DNA from: Achromobacter insolitus
Lineage (GTDB): Bacteria > Pseudomonadota > Gammaproteobacteria > Burkholderiales > Burkholderiaceae_B
Reading direction: 5' to 3'
Length of the DNA stretch: 64,000 nucleotides
Assembly (NCBI RefSeq): GCF_002209555.1
Contig: NZ_NJIF01000015.1
Span: forward strand, 1 to 64,000
Shown: one piece after another, positions 17,960-26,174 of the stretch
Layout: every line of letters begins with the position of its first letter
Numbering within the stretch: the stretch's first letter is position 1
Position numbers and translations under genes: made by a program
The notes under the pieces: generated by a model
What the model was told of the DNA's origin: nothing
The model's database searches: none
The model's input: the letters and a program-made list of their open reading frames with translations, nothing else

Positions 17960-19934
17960 GGCGCTGGGCCAGCCAGGCGGTGAGTTCGGCCGCCGGCATG
18001 GGCTTGGCGTACAGATAGCCCTGCTTGGCGTCCACGCCCAGAGTGTCGACGAAGACGGCCTCTTCGGTCGTCTCCACGCCTTCCGCGATGACCTTGAGCT
18101 CCAGCGTGCGCGCCACGGCCACGATCGCGCGCGCCAAAGCCTGCGACACCGGGTTCTCGTTGACGCCGCGCACGAAACTGGCGTCCAGCTTGATGGCGTC
18201 CAGCGGAATGCGGGCAAGCTGCGACAGCGAGGAATAGCCGGTGCCGAAATCGTCCAGATGGACGCGCGCGCCCAGTTGCCGGAACTGCTTGATCAGTTCG
18301 ATGGCCGCGCCTTCGTCATCGATCAGGCAGCTCTCGGTCAATTCGATATCCAGCATGCAGGGGTCCAGGCTGGCATCCCCGATGGCGCGCATGAAGTCGC
18401 TGACCACGCCCTTGTCGTTGAGCTGGCGCGCGGACATATTGATGGCAATGCGTATATTCAATCCGTCACGCTTCCAGGCGGCCGCCTGCCGCGCTGCTTC
18501 GCGCATGACCCAGACGCCCAAGGGCGAAATCAGGCCCGATTCCTCGGCATAGGGAATGAAGGCGCTGGGGCAGACCATGCCGCGCTCGGGCGAACGCCAG
18601 CGCACCAGCGCTTCGACCCCATCGACCTCGCCATTGCGCCCAGCCAGCTTGGGCTGGTAGTACAGCATCAGGTGGTCTTCGGCCAAGGCCTTGCGCAGAT
18701 TGGTGTCCAGCCAGACGTAGTCCGCGTTGCGGCGGTCCATCTCGGGCTGGAACACGCGGTAGGTATGGCGCCCTGCTTCCTTGGCCACATACATGGCGAT
18801 ATCGGCGCTGCGCACCACGCTGTCCAGGTCGGCGCCGTGTTCGGGGTACATGGCGATGCCGATGGAGCAGCTGGTATAGACCTCTATCAGGCCCTGGCGG
18901 AAAGGCTCGCGCAGGCGCTCGATGATGCGTTGCGCGGTGGCTTCCAGTTCCCAGGTCTGGGCGGCTTCGTGCAGCACGATGAATTCGTCGCCGCCCAGCC
19001 GGGCCAGCGTCTGCCCTTCGGACAGGCAGGAGGAAATCGCCACGGCGACCGACTTGAGCAGGCGGTCGCCAAAGCCGTGGCCGTAGTGATCGTTGATGCG
19101 CTTGAAATTGTCCAGGTCCAGGAACAGCACGCCGCCCCGGCCTTCCTGCCCCGCCGCCAGCGCCGCCTTAAGCCGCGTGGTGATCGCGTGCCGGTTGGGC
19201 AGATTGGTGAGCATGTCGGTATTGGCCAGCACCCGCAGGCGCTCCTGCGCCTGGCGTTCCTCGGTGATGTCGGTGCCCGAGCAGATCAGGTAGACGCGCT
19301 TCTCGCCGCTGCCGCTGGTGACGAACTTGTTGCGGAACAGGAAAAGGCGTGGTCCCTTGACCGTGTTGATCAGTCGCTCGGCCTCGTAGGACTGGCCGCG
19401 CTTGTAGAACTCGGCAATATTGCGGCGTGAGGCGATCGCTTCTTCGCGCGTCATGAACATTTCGAAGACGCTGCGGCCGATGATGTCCTGCTCGCGCTTG
19501 CCGGTGTATTCCTCGCTGAGCTTGTTGAAGCGCTGGACCCGGCCGTTCTGGTCGACGATGACAATGACCGAGTTGGCCTCGGACACCACGGTCTCGGCGA
19601 AGGACAGGCCTTCGACCAGATCCTTGGCAACGGATTCGGTATCGGAATGGGCGGATGCGGTGCCGGCCCATTCGTTGGGGTTGATCTTTCGGCCTACCAG
19701 ATGCAGCTTGAGCAGATCGCCGTACAGCGAAATATCGATGCGCACGCTGGAGGTGATGCCAGTCAGGCTGCGTATCGTCTGGGCTTGTTCGGGACGCAGC
19801 GCCATCGCGATATTGGCCGCACCCTTGACCGCTGCAAGTTCAAACGCGTCGCTATCGGCGGACAGGCGCCAATATGGACTGTGCGTACCGAAATGCGTGT
19901 ACAGAATCGACTTCTCGTCCTGGTCGTCTGTCAT
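17937..19934 (-). CDS. rpfR: RpfR: DSF/BDSF receptor with FI-PAS-GGDEF-EAL domains
   Basis: 665 residues from MTDDQDEKSILYTHFGTHSP, preceded by GGGGGAT; a longer reading from 20003 lacks a good site. Domain order: N-terminal RpfF-interaction (FI) domain at about 1-95, PAS sensor about 105-225, GGDEF about 235-395 (GGDEF at 314-318), EAL about 405-660 (EAL at 441-443, DDFGTGYSS at 561-569, N499 in NMSARQ, E533 in ELTES). Both cyclic-di-GMP active sites look intact. In Burkholderia RpfR, BDSF binding to the PAS domain stimulates the phosphodiesterase and lowers c-di-GMP, and the FI domain binds RpfF to restrain synthesis. The adjacent rpfF supports the same role. Residue numbers are counted from the chosen start. 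Confidence 0.93.
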   Translation of the reverse strand: MTDDQDEKSILYTHFGTHSPYWRLSADSDAFELAAVKGAANIAMALRPEQAQTIRSLTGITSSVRIDISLYGDLLKLHLVGRKINPNEWAGTASAHSDTESVAKDLVEGLSFAETVVSEANSVIVIVDQNGRVQRFNKLSEEYTGKREQDIIGRSVFEMFMTREEAIASRRNIAEFYKRGQSYEAERLINTVKGPRLFLFRNKFVTSGSGEKRVYLICSGTDITEERQAQERLRVLANTDMLTNLPNRHAITTRLKAALAAGQEGRGGVLFLDLDNFKRINDHYGHGFGDRLLKSVAVAISSCLSEGQTLARLGGDEFIVLHEAAQTWELEATAQRIIERLREPFRQGLIEVYTSCSIGIAMYPEHGADLDSVVRSADIAMYVAKEAGRHTYRVFQPEMDRRNADYVWLDTNLRKALAEDHLMLYYQPKLAGRNGEVDGVEALVRWRSPERGMVCPSAFIPYAEESGLISPLGVWVMREAARQAAAWKRDGLNIRIAINMSARQLNDKGVVSDFMRAIGDASLDPCMLDIELTESCLIDDEGAAIELIKQFRQLGARVHLDDFGTGYSSLSQLARIPLDAIKLDASFVRGVNENPVSQALARAIVAVARTLELKVIAEGVETTEEAVFVDTLGVDAKQGYLYAKPMPAAELTAWLAQRRRLHLIA

Positions 19935-20028
19935 TGTTATCCCCCTTCTGCCGTCCTCGGAAGGCCCGCAAAATACATTACGGCCTAGTCTATTCGGGGT
20001 CAACCACTGTATACAATCTCGCGAGGGC

Positions 20029-20155
20029 TTTATTGCGATTTATTGCGTCCCCATTGGTGGTTCATAGCGCAAAACTTTGCATGCGCAATTATTTCAATGC
20101 GTCTTCCACACTTTGCGCGCAAGCCTTGTTGCGTCTTTTGCGATGCTGCACGCAA
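20029..20155. repeat. Cluster of TTGCG/CGCAA pentamers upstream of rpfR
   Basis: Nine copies in 127 bp. TTGCG starts at 20033, 20043, 20113, 20129 and 20138; CGCAA starts at 20078, 20094, 20118 and 20151. They include an exact 9-bp direct repeat TTTATTGCG spaced 10 bp apart (20029 and 20039), the perfect palindrome TTGCGCGCAA (20113-20122) and the near palindrome TTGCATGCGCAA (20087-20098). The region lies between the rpfR start and the terminator of the next leftward gene, so it is the rpfR promoter region. It looks like a multi-site binding array for an unidentified regulator. Confidence 0.5.
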
Positions 20156-20162
20156 ACAAAAT

Positions 20163-20192
20163 CGCCGGGAGTTCTAGGCGGAACTCCCGGCG
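20163..20192 (-). terminator. Strong hairpin ending the Bug-protein gene
   Basis: A perfect 12-bp stem, CGCCGGGAGTTC (20163-20174) with GAACTCCCGGCG (20181-20192), and a 6-nt loop, 30 bp past the stop of the leftward binding-protein gene. On the minus strand it is followed by ATTTTGTTTG, a T-rich but interrupted tract. Rho-independent termination is likely. Confidence 0.7.
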
Positions 20193-20221
20193 TGTGACGT
20201 AAAGCCGCAACCTTGGGAGGT

Positions 20222-21217
20222 TTAATCCCCCTTCACACCGGCTTCGTCGATGACTTTGGTCCAGCGGGCAAGCTCTGCGGACACGCGGGCGCCGGCCTCG
20301 GCGGGCGTGGTCCAGGTGGCGATGGCGCCCTGGTTCAGCAGCGACGCCTTGACCTCGGGCTTGGCCAGGATCTTCTTCAGTTCGCCGTTCAGGCGCTCGA
20401 TCACGGGCGCCGGGGTGTTTGCAGGCGCCACGATGCCGAACATGGAACTGACCTCGAAATCCTTCAAGCCGGCTTCGGCTGCGGTAGGCACATCCGGCAG
20501 CGCGTCCACACGCTGCGCCGAAGTCACCGCCAGCGCGCGCAGCTTGCCGGCCTTGATGCTGCCCTGCGCCGCAGGCACGGTTTCGATCATGCTGAGCACC
20601 TGACCGCCCATCAGGTCGGTCATGGCCGGGCCACTGCCCTTGTAGGGCACGTGCAGCACGTCCACACCCGCGGTGCGCTTGAACATTTCGGCGGCCAGAT
20701 GCTGGGGCGAACCGTTACCGGCCGACCCCATGGTGATGTAGCCGGGCTTGGACTTGGCCAGCGCGATGAACTGCGCCAGCGTGTTCGCCTGCACCGAGGG
20801 GTTCACCACGAACACCAGCGGCACCGTGCCCACGATGGACACGGGCGCGAAGCTCTTCTCCACGTCATAGGTGACGCGGCCACGGTACAGCGCGGCATTG
20901 ATGGAATGGCTGGTCAAGGCGCCCATCAGCAGCGTGTAGCCGTCGGGCTGCGCCTTGGCGACCTGGTCTGCGCCGATGTTGCCAGCCGCGCCTGCGCGGT
21001 TCTCCACGATCACCGACTGTCCCAGCGCGCCTGTCAGTTCCTGCGCCAGCACTCGGCCGATCACGTCAGTCGCGCCGCCGGGCGGGTACGGCACGATCAT
21101 GCGGATGGGCTTGTCGGGATAGGCGTCGGCGGCCAGGACGGGAGAGGAAACACCGGCGCACAAGGCCAGCAGCGAAAACAGGACGGCGCGGCGCGGCCGC
21201 AGACGCAGGTCTGACAT
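20222..21217 (-). CDS. Bug/TctC-family tripartite tricarboxylate transporter substrate-binding protein
   Basis: 331 residues from MSDLRLRPRRAVLFSLLALC, with GCAGGAGA 7 bases ahead of the start. A Sec signal peptide ends near AVLAADAYPDKPIRMIVPYPPGG, the hallmark opening of mature Bug proteins, followed by GGATDVIGR, ENRAGAAGNIGA and VPYKGSGPAMTDL. It is exported to the periplasm to capture a small organic acid. No TctA or TctB membrane genes adjoin it, as is common for Bordetella-type Bug genes. It is divergent from an IlvD/Edd dehydratase and GntR regulator, so its ligand may be a sugar acid. Confidence 0.9.
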   Translation of the reverse strand: MSDLRLRPRRAVLFSLLALCAGVSSPVLAADAYPDKPIRMIVPYPPGGATDVIGRVLAQELTGALGQSVIVENRAGAAGNIGADQVAKAQPDGYTLLMGALTSHSINAALYRGRVTYDVEKSFAPVSIVGTVPLVFVVNPSVQANTLAQFIALAKSKPGYITMGSAGNGSPQHLAAEMFKRTAGVDVLHVPYKGSGPAMTDLMGGQVLSMIETVPAAQGSIKAGKLRALAVTSAQRVDALPDVPTAAEAGLKDFEVSSMFGIVAPANTPAPVIERLNGELKKILAKPEVKASLLNQGAIATWTTPAEAGARVSAELARWTKVIDEAGVKGD

Positions 21218-21326
21218 GTAGGTCTCCTGCCGGGATGAGTATAGGAATGAGAGGGACGCCCGGCTCGTCAACCGCGCCAGTGTAGGGGTAGCACCTTGAT
21301 AGAAGAATCAGAATTTTTCTATCGAC

Positions 21327-21345
21327 TGATCTATACAAAAGATCA
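21327..21345. promoter_or_regulatory. Palindrome TGATC-N9-GATCA in the Bug/dehydratase divergent promoter
   Basis: Perfect 5-bp arms around TATACAAAA, in an AT-rich region 110 bp upstream of the Bug gene start and 93 bp upstream of the dehydratase start. FCD-type GntR regulators often bind short palindromes of this size, and such a regulator is encoded two genes away. Assignment is inferred. Confidence 0.35.
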
Positions 21346-21437
21346 ATTCCGTCTGCCCAAGAAACCGCTTGCGAACGATTTCAAAGGCTGGATATGATGC
21401 CGGGATCAGATTATCAATAATATTATCGAGATAAAGA

Positions 21438-23213
21438 ATGAAGGACGAGACCAAGAACGGCGCGCCTGCCCAGGGCCCTTTCGACAGCGCCGGCACGGCC
21501 GCGCGCGGCGTGGCCCGCGGGCTCACCAACTACGGCGACACCGGTTTTTCGCTGTTCCTGCGCAAAGCCTTCATCAAGGGCGCCGGTTACACGGACGACG
21601 CCCTGTCGCGCCCCATCATCGGCATCGTCAACACGGGCAGCAGCTACAACCCCTGCCATGGCAACGCCCCGCAATTGATCGAAGCGGTCAAGCGCGGCGT
21701 CATGCTGGCAGGCGGCCTGCCGATGGATTTCCCCACCATCTCGGTGCACGAGAGCTTCTCGCAGCCCACCAGCATGTACCTGCGTAACCTCATGTCCATG
21801 GACACGGAAGAAATGATCCGTGCCCAGCCCATGGACGCCGTGGTGCTGATCGGCGGCTGCGACAAGACCGTGCCGGCCCAGTTGATGGGCGCCGCATCCG
21901 CGGGCGTGCCCGCCATCCAGCTGGTCACCGGGTCCATGCTGACCGGATCGCATCGCGGTGAACGGGTAGGCGCCTGCACCGATTGCCGCCGCTACTGGGG
22001 CCGGTACCGCGCCGAAGAGATCGACGCGGCCGAAATCGCGGACGTGAACAACCAGCTGGTCGCCAGCGTCGGCACCTGTTCCGTCATGGGAACGGCCAGC
22101 ACCATGGCCTGCATCACCGAGGCGCTGGGGATGATGGTGGCCGGCGGCGCCTCGGCCCCGGCCGTCACCGCGGACCGCGTGCGCGTGGCCGAAAAGACCG
22201 GCGCCACGGCGGTGGCCATGGCCGCCTCGCGCCTGACGCCGGACCGCATCCTGACCGGCAAGTCCATCGAAAACGCCCTGCGCGTGCTGCTGGCCATTGG
22301 CGGGTCCACCAACGGCATCGTGCACTTGACGGCCATCGCTGGCCGTCTTGGCATAGACATCGACCTGGCGGGCCTGGACCGCATCAGCCGCGAAACCCCC
22401 GTGCTCGTGGACCTGAAGCCCTCGGGCCAGCACTACATGGAAGACTTCCACCACGCCGGCGGCATGCCGGCGCTGCTGCGCGAACTACGCCCGTACCTGC
22501 ATCTGGACGCGCTCACCGTATCGGGCCGCACCCTGGGCGCAGAGCTGGACGACGCGCCGCCCGCCTTCCCCCAGGACGTGATCCGCACGGCGGCTTCGCC
22601 CATTTACCCGGTGGGAGGCCTGGCCGTACTGCGCGGCAACCTGGCGCCGGGCGGCGCCATCATCAAGCAATCCGCCGCCAACCCCAAGCTGATGGAACAC
22701 GAGGGCCGCGCGGTGGTGTTCGAGGATGCCGAGGACATGGCGCGGCGCATCGACGACGACGCCCTGGACGTCACGGCCGACGACATCCTGGTGCTCAAGC
22801 GCATAGGCCCGACCGGCGCTCCCGGCATGCCGGAGGCCGGCTACATGCCCATTCCCAAGAAACTCGCGCGCGCCGGCGTGAAGGACATGGTGCGCATCTC
22901 CGACGGCCGCATGAGCGGCACCGCCGCCGGCACCATCGTGCTGCATGTCACGCCTGAAGCCGCCATCGGCGGTCCGCTGGCCTATGTGCAGAACGGCGAC
23001 CGCATCCGCCTGTCGGTGGCCAATCGCGAGATCGCGCTGTTGGTGGACGATGCCGAGCTGGCCCGCCGCACCGCAGCCCAGCCCATCGTCCGGCCCGCCG
23101 CCGAACGCGGCTACCGCAAGCTGTTCCTGCAGACGGTGACCCAGGCGGACCAAGGCGTGGACTTCGACTTCCTGCGCGCAGGCGTTACGCGCGACACGGT
23201 GCCGAAAGCGTAG
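21438..23213 (+). CDS. IlvD/Edd-family dehydratase (sugar-acid dehydratase type)
   Basis: 591 residues, full family length. The three cysteines expected to hold the iron-sulfur cluster are C73 (NPCHGN), C141 (GGCDKTVPA) and C214 (GTCSVMGTAST). DGRMSGTAAGTIVLH near the C terminus is also conserved. The family includes dihydroxy-acid dehydratase, 6-phosphogluconate dehydratase and arabonate/xylonate dehydratases. Pairing with a GntR regulator and a Bug protein, rather than branched-chain amino acid genes, favours a sugar-acid dehydratase. The start follows a weak GAGATAAAG site and an AT-rich promoter. Confidence 0.88.
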   Translation: MKDETKNGAPAQGPFDSAGTAARGVARGLTNYGDTGFSLFLRKAFIKGAGYTDDALSRPIIGIVNTGSSYNPCHGNAPQLIEAVKRGVMLAGGLPMDFPTISVHESFSQPTSMYLRNLMSMDTEEMIRAQPMDAVVLIGGCDKTVPAQLMGAASAGVPAIQLVTGSMLTGSHRGERVGACTDCRRYWGRYRAEEIDAAEIADVNNQLVASVGTCSVMGTASTMACITEALGMMVAGGASAPAVTADRVRVAEKTGATAVAMAASRLTPDRILTGKSIENALRVLLAIGGSTNGIVHLTAIAGRLGIDIDLAGLDRISRETPVLVDLKPSGQHYMEDFHHAGGMPALLRELRPYLHLDALTVSGRTLGAELDDAPPAFPQDVIRTAASPIYPVGGLAVLRGNLAPGGAIIKQSAANPKLMEHEGRAVVFEDAEDMARRIDDDALDVTADDILVLKRIGPTGAPGMPEAGYMPIPKKLARAGVKDMVRISDGRMSGTAAGTIVLHVTPEAAIGGPLAYVQNGDRIRLSVANREIALLVDDAELARRTAAQPIVRPAAERGYRKLFLQTVTQADQGVDFDFLRAGVTRDTVPKA

Positions 23214-23219
23214 GCAGCC

Positions 23220-23903
23220 ATGGACGTCCTGACGCCTGACTCTCCGCACGCCCCCGTCCCGGACGCCGCCCAGGCCGCGGTGGCCACGCTCGAAGAAGAC
23301 ATCGTCTTCGGCCGGCTGCACCCGCGCCAGCGCCTGACCGAAGACGAGCTCATGGCGCGCTTTGCCCTGAAGCGCCATGTGGTGCGCCAGGTCCTGGCCG
23401 AGCTGGAGGCGCTGGGCGTGGTGGAGAAAAGGCGCAACATCGGCGCGGTCGTGCGCGCCTTCTCGGTGCGCGAAGTCATGGAGCTGTACGCGCTGCGCCA
23501 AGTGCTTGAAGTGCATGCCGCCAGCCAGATCCCGCTGCCCGTGCCGCAGGCGCGGCTGGCGGCGCTGGTGGCCGTGCAACGCGAACACGACGCGGCAGTC
23601 GCCGACGGCGACACGCGCCGCGTGTTCCGCAGCAACCAGCGCTTTCACCACGAGTTCTTCGGCCTGCTGGACAACGCGGTGCTGGGCCAGGCGATCGAGG
23701 AATACGCCCGCCGCACCCACCCCATACGCTTCGGGTCACTGGCTGCTGCCGGCTACCGCGAGCGCGCCAGGCAGGAGCATTGGGCAATGATTCATGCCCT
23801 GCAGGACGGCAACCGCGAAGCGCTCATGGCTGTTTGCCGCGAACACCTGCTGCCTTCACGGGATGCGTATCTGGCGGCGGAGGAGGCGCGGCTGGGGGCA
23901 TAG
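23220..23903 (+). CDS. GntR-family regulator, FCD (FadR) subfamily
   Basis: 227 residues beginning 6 nt after the dehydratase stop, so translated from the same message. The winged helix is at residues 15-75 (DIVFGRLHPRQRLTEDELMA, then KRHVVRQVLAELEALGVVEK). An all-helical FCD ligand domain follows, with conserved histidines (QRFHHEFF, EHWAMIHAL, REHLLP) typical of metal-dependent organic-acid sensing. It probably represses the dehydratase and the divergent Bug gene. Its last 80 bases overlap a MerR gene on the other strand. Confidence 0.9.
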   Translation: MDVLTPDSPHAPVPDAAQAAVATLEEDIVFGRLHPRQRLTEDELMARFALKRHVVRQVLAELEALGVVEKRRNIGAVVRAFSVREVMELYALRQVLEVHAASQIPLPVPQARLAALVAVQREHDAAVADGDTRRVFRSNQRFHHEFFGLLDNAVLGQAIEEYARRTHPIRFGSLAAAGYRERARQEHWAMIHALQDGNREALMAVCREHLLPSRDAYLAAEEARLGA

Positions 23904-24921
23904 CCGTACCCAATGCCGCCATTGCCTGCCGCATGAAGCCCAGCGTCGCGTCATCGGCCCACGTGCCAGCGGTGAGTTCGGGTTCGGTCATCAGGGCATG
24001 CCGGAACTTCGCCTGCGTGGCCGCATCATTGCCCGCATAGCTGCGAAACAGATCCAGCCATCGCCGCGCCAGCTCCAGCCCCGCCGCAGAATCCGGCGCC
24101 ACGCCGGCATCGATCGCGTCCCGCACTTCGGCGATCAGGCCCGGCCATTCGCCAATGCGGTCACCATAGTGGTCCCGCATGTACCGGGCCTCTTCGGGCG
24201 CGAGGTGTCTTTCATAGAGCCGCATCTTGCTTTCCGAGAAGGCTCGCAGCACGTAGGCGCGCATTTCCGGCGAAATGCCAATGTGCTCCTGCATTGCCGG
24301 CTCCAGTTCGTGCATGCGATTCAGCTTCACCAGCAGGCGCGGATCTCCATTCGTATCGCGCAGAAGCAAGGTCATCCAGCGCAGCGCCAGTGCGCGTGGG
24401 CGTTCTTCTTCGGGGGCCACGCCGCCCGCCATTTGTTCGCGCACTTCATCGATCAAGGCAAGCCAGTCAGGGTCGCCGTTCTGGTTCCGGTACATCGGCA
24501 GGCGCGCCAGTTCTTCCGGGGAAAAATACTTGTCGTACATGGTCATGAGTTCCAGAGTAGTCAGCCAATCGGCCAGTTCCGGCTCCGTGCCCTCGGCCAA
24601 CTGGCCTTGCAGCTGCACGAGACGCTCGCGCAGGCGCGCGGCCTGCAGGATCTGGCGGTCGAGCATCACGATCTGTTTCGCGATGATCTCGTCCAGGGGA
24701 GTGCCGGGCTGGTCCAGGTAGGCGCCGATTTCCGCCAGCGGCAGTCCGAAACGACGCAACGCCTGGATCTGGTGCAGGCGGGCAATATCGTCGCGGCCAT
24801 ATAGCCGATAGCCGTTTTCGGCGCGCGCCGAAGGCGTGAGCAAGCCGATCGCGTGATAGTGGTGCAGCGTGCGAACCGTCAATCCGCTACGCTTGGCCAG
24901 TTCTCCTACTTTCAGTCTCAC
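23824..24921 (-). CDS. MerR-family regulator with TipAS-like C-terminal domain
   Basis: 365 residues using a GTG start at 24921 (VRLKVGELAKRSGLTVRTL), chosen because a perfect GGAGG lies 6 bases upstream. The MerR DNA-binding domain spans residues 1-70 with a coiled-coil dimer helix to about 115 (KQIVMLDRQILQAARLRERL). The rest resembles one or two TipAS-type helical drug-recognition units. The C terminus is proline rich (AAPPPPPDTHP). It overlaps the GntR gene tail to tail by 80 bp. MerR/TipAL proteins activate their own promoters from an over-long spacer when bound to a ligand, and such a promoter is visible upstream. Confidence 0.88.
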   Translation of the reverse strand: MRLKVGELAKRSGLTVRTLHHYHAIGLLTPSARAENGYRLYGRDDIARLHQIQALRRFGLPLAEIGAYLDQPGTPLDEIIAKQIVMLDRQILQAARLRERLVQLQGQLAEGTEPELADWLTTLELMTMYDKYFSPEELARLPMYRNQNGDPDWLALIDEVREQMAGGVAPEEERPRALALRWMTLLLRDTNGDPRLLVKLNRMHELEPAMQEHIGISPEMRAYVLRAFSESKMRLYERHLAPEEARYMRDHYGDRIGEWPGLIAEVRDAIDAGVAPDSAAGLELARRWLDLFRSYAGNDAATQAKFRHALMTEPELTAGTWADDATLGFMRQAMAALGTAMPPAAPPPPPDTHPVKAAGVRGKQP

Positions 24922-24950
24922 CGCATGCCTCCGTTGATTGCGCAAACCGA

Positions 24951-24981
24951 ACTCTGGGACATGACGTTACGTGAGGGTCAA
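24951..24981 (-). promoter_or_regulatory. Probable MerR-type promoter with long spacer
   Basis: Reading leftward, TTGACC (24981-24976) is a near-consensus -35 element. A 19-bp spacer separates it from CAGAGT (24956-24951), a poor -10. The spacer holds the dyad ACGT-A-ACGT, the arrangement expected for MerR-family autoactivation. Placement 30 bp upstream of the MerR start supports it. Confidence 0.5.
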
Positions 24982-25041
24982 GCATTGCCGCAAGCCGCCC
25001 TGGAAAGCCTAAAATAAACGTCTGCCCAGGAGTCGAACATC

Positions 25042-25866
25042 ATGAACACTTCGGCTGGCGATCGTATCTTTTCCGGATCCATACCGCAGTTCTACCAGCG
25101 GTACATGGTCCCCCTTATCTTCCAACCCTACGCGGCCGACCTGGCCGCACGCGTGGCCGCGTTACGTCCGGCGTCCGTCCTGGAGATTGCGGCGGGAACG
25201 GGCGCGGTAACACGCCTGCTCGCGGACCAATTGCCCGCTGGCGCATCCATCACCGCAACGGATCTCAATCCCGCCATGCTCGAACAGGCCGAGAATCTGG
25301 GCCCAAACCGCAACGTCACCTGGCGCCAGGCCGACGCGATGCGGCTACCGTTCCAAGACCAGTCTTTCGACGCCGTCGTCTGCCAGTTCGGTTACATGTT
25401 CCTGCCGGACAAGCCGGCGGGTTTTGCCGAAGCCCGCCGTGTCCTGCGTCCCGGTGGCACATTCCTGTTCAACGTGTGGGATCGTATCGAGGACAACGCA
25501 TTCGCCGACACCGTCGAGCAAGCCCTGGCACAGCTGTTTCCCGCCGATCCTCCAAAATTCATGAGCCGGGTTCCCCATGGCTACCATGATCTGGCGATGA
25601 TCGCAGGCGATCTGGCCCGCGGCGGATTCACCGGGCAGCAGGCGATTGAAACGGTGGCCTACGAAAGCCGGGCCGATACCCCACAGACCGCCGCGATCGC
25701 CTTTTGCCAAGGCACGCCGCTGCGCAACGAAATAGAAGCGCGCGGCGCAAACATGCTGGAACAGGCTGTCGACGTAGCGACAAAGGCCCTGCATGCGCGC
25801 TATGGCGCGGGGCCCATTACCGGCAAGATCCAGGCGCATGTCGTCACCGCGCCCCGCGGCGCCTAA
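25042..25866 (+). CDS. Class I SAM-dependent methyltransferase
   Basis: 274 residues. Motif I is VLEIAAGTGAVTRLLA (about residues 46-61), the acidic motif II is ATDLNPAMLEQA, and a post-motif FDAVVCQFGYMFLPDKP follows. This is the UbiE/methyltransferase-11 type of cytoplasmic enzyme. It is divergent from the MerR/TipAS regulator, which may control it. The acceptor is unknown. Confidence 0.88.
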   Translation: MNTSAGDRIFSGSIPQFYQRYMVPLIFQPYAADLAARVAALRPASVLEIAAGTGAVTRLLADQLPAGASITATDLNPAMLEQAENLGPNRNVTWRQADAMRLPFQDQSFDAVVCQFGYMFLPDKPAGFAEARRVLRPGGTFLFNVWDRIEDNAFADTVEQALAQLFPADPPKFMSRVPHGYHDLAMIAGDLARGGFTGQQAIETVAYESRADTPQTAAIAFCQGTPLRNEIEARGANMLEQAVDVATKALHARYGAGPITGKIQAHVVTAPRGA

Positions 25867-26174
25867 CTGCAGGGCGCGGCGTGCCCTTTGCCGCGCCGCT
25901 TGCGGCAGCGACTTGTTCCCGATCCGCCGCCCGGGTTAACCTTGCACCCCTCTCCTACCCGTACCGGAGCCTACAGAGTGAACAAGTAAATGCCGGGATG
26001 CCCATGCGCATCTTGCCTCCCCTCGCTGCCTGGCGCGCGAGCCGCATTTGCCTGTTCCATTCTGATCTCTTGCAGGACCCGGCCCCTATCGGGGCGCCGC
26101 GGCCCGTCACTGTGGCATAGGCCTGCAGATCGCGTGTCAACGGCAGTTTTCCCATCGAACACAAGGAAAGCTCC
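25867..26174. other. Intergenic region between two methyltransferase genes
   Basis: No credible gene or terminator. A stretch near 25936-25977 contains CTCC/GGAG arms and a weak -10-like TACAGA, vaguely like a MerR-family promoter, but the spacing is wrong, so it is not called. An AAGGAAAGC ribosome site for the next gene lies at its right end. Confidence 0.4.

Noticed and set aside
25936..25977. Possible MerR-type promoter before the second methyltransferase
   Set aside because: The best -35-like and -10-like elements are 24 bp apart, too far even for MerR promoters, and the dyad is short.
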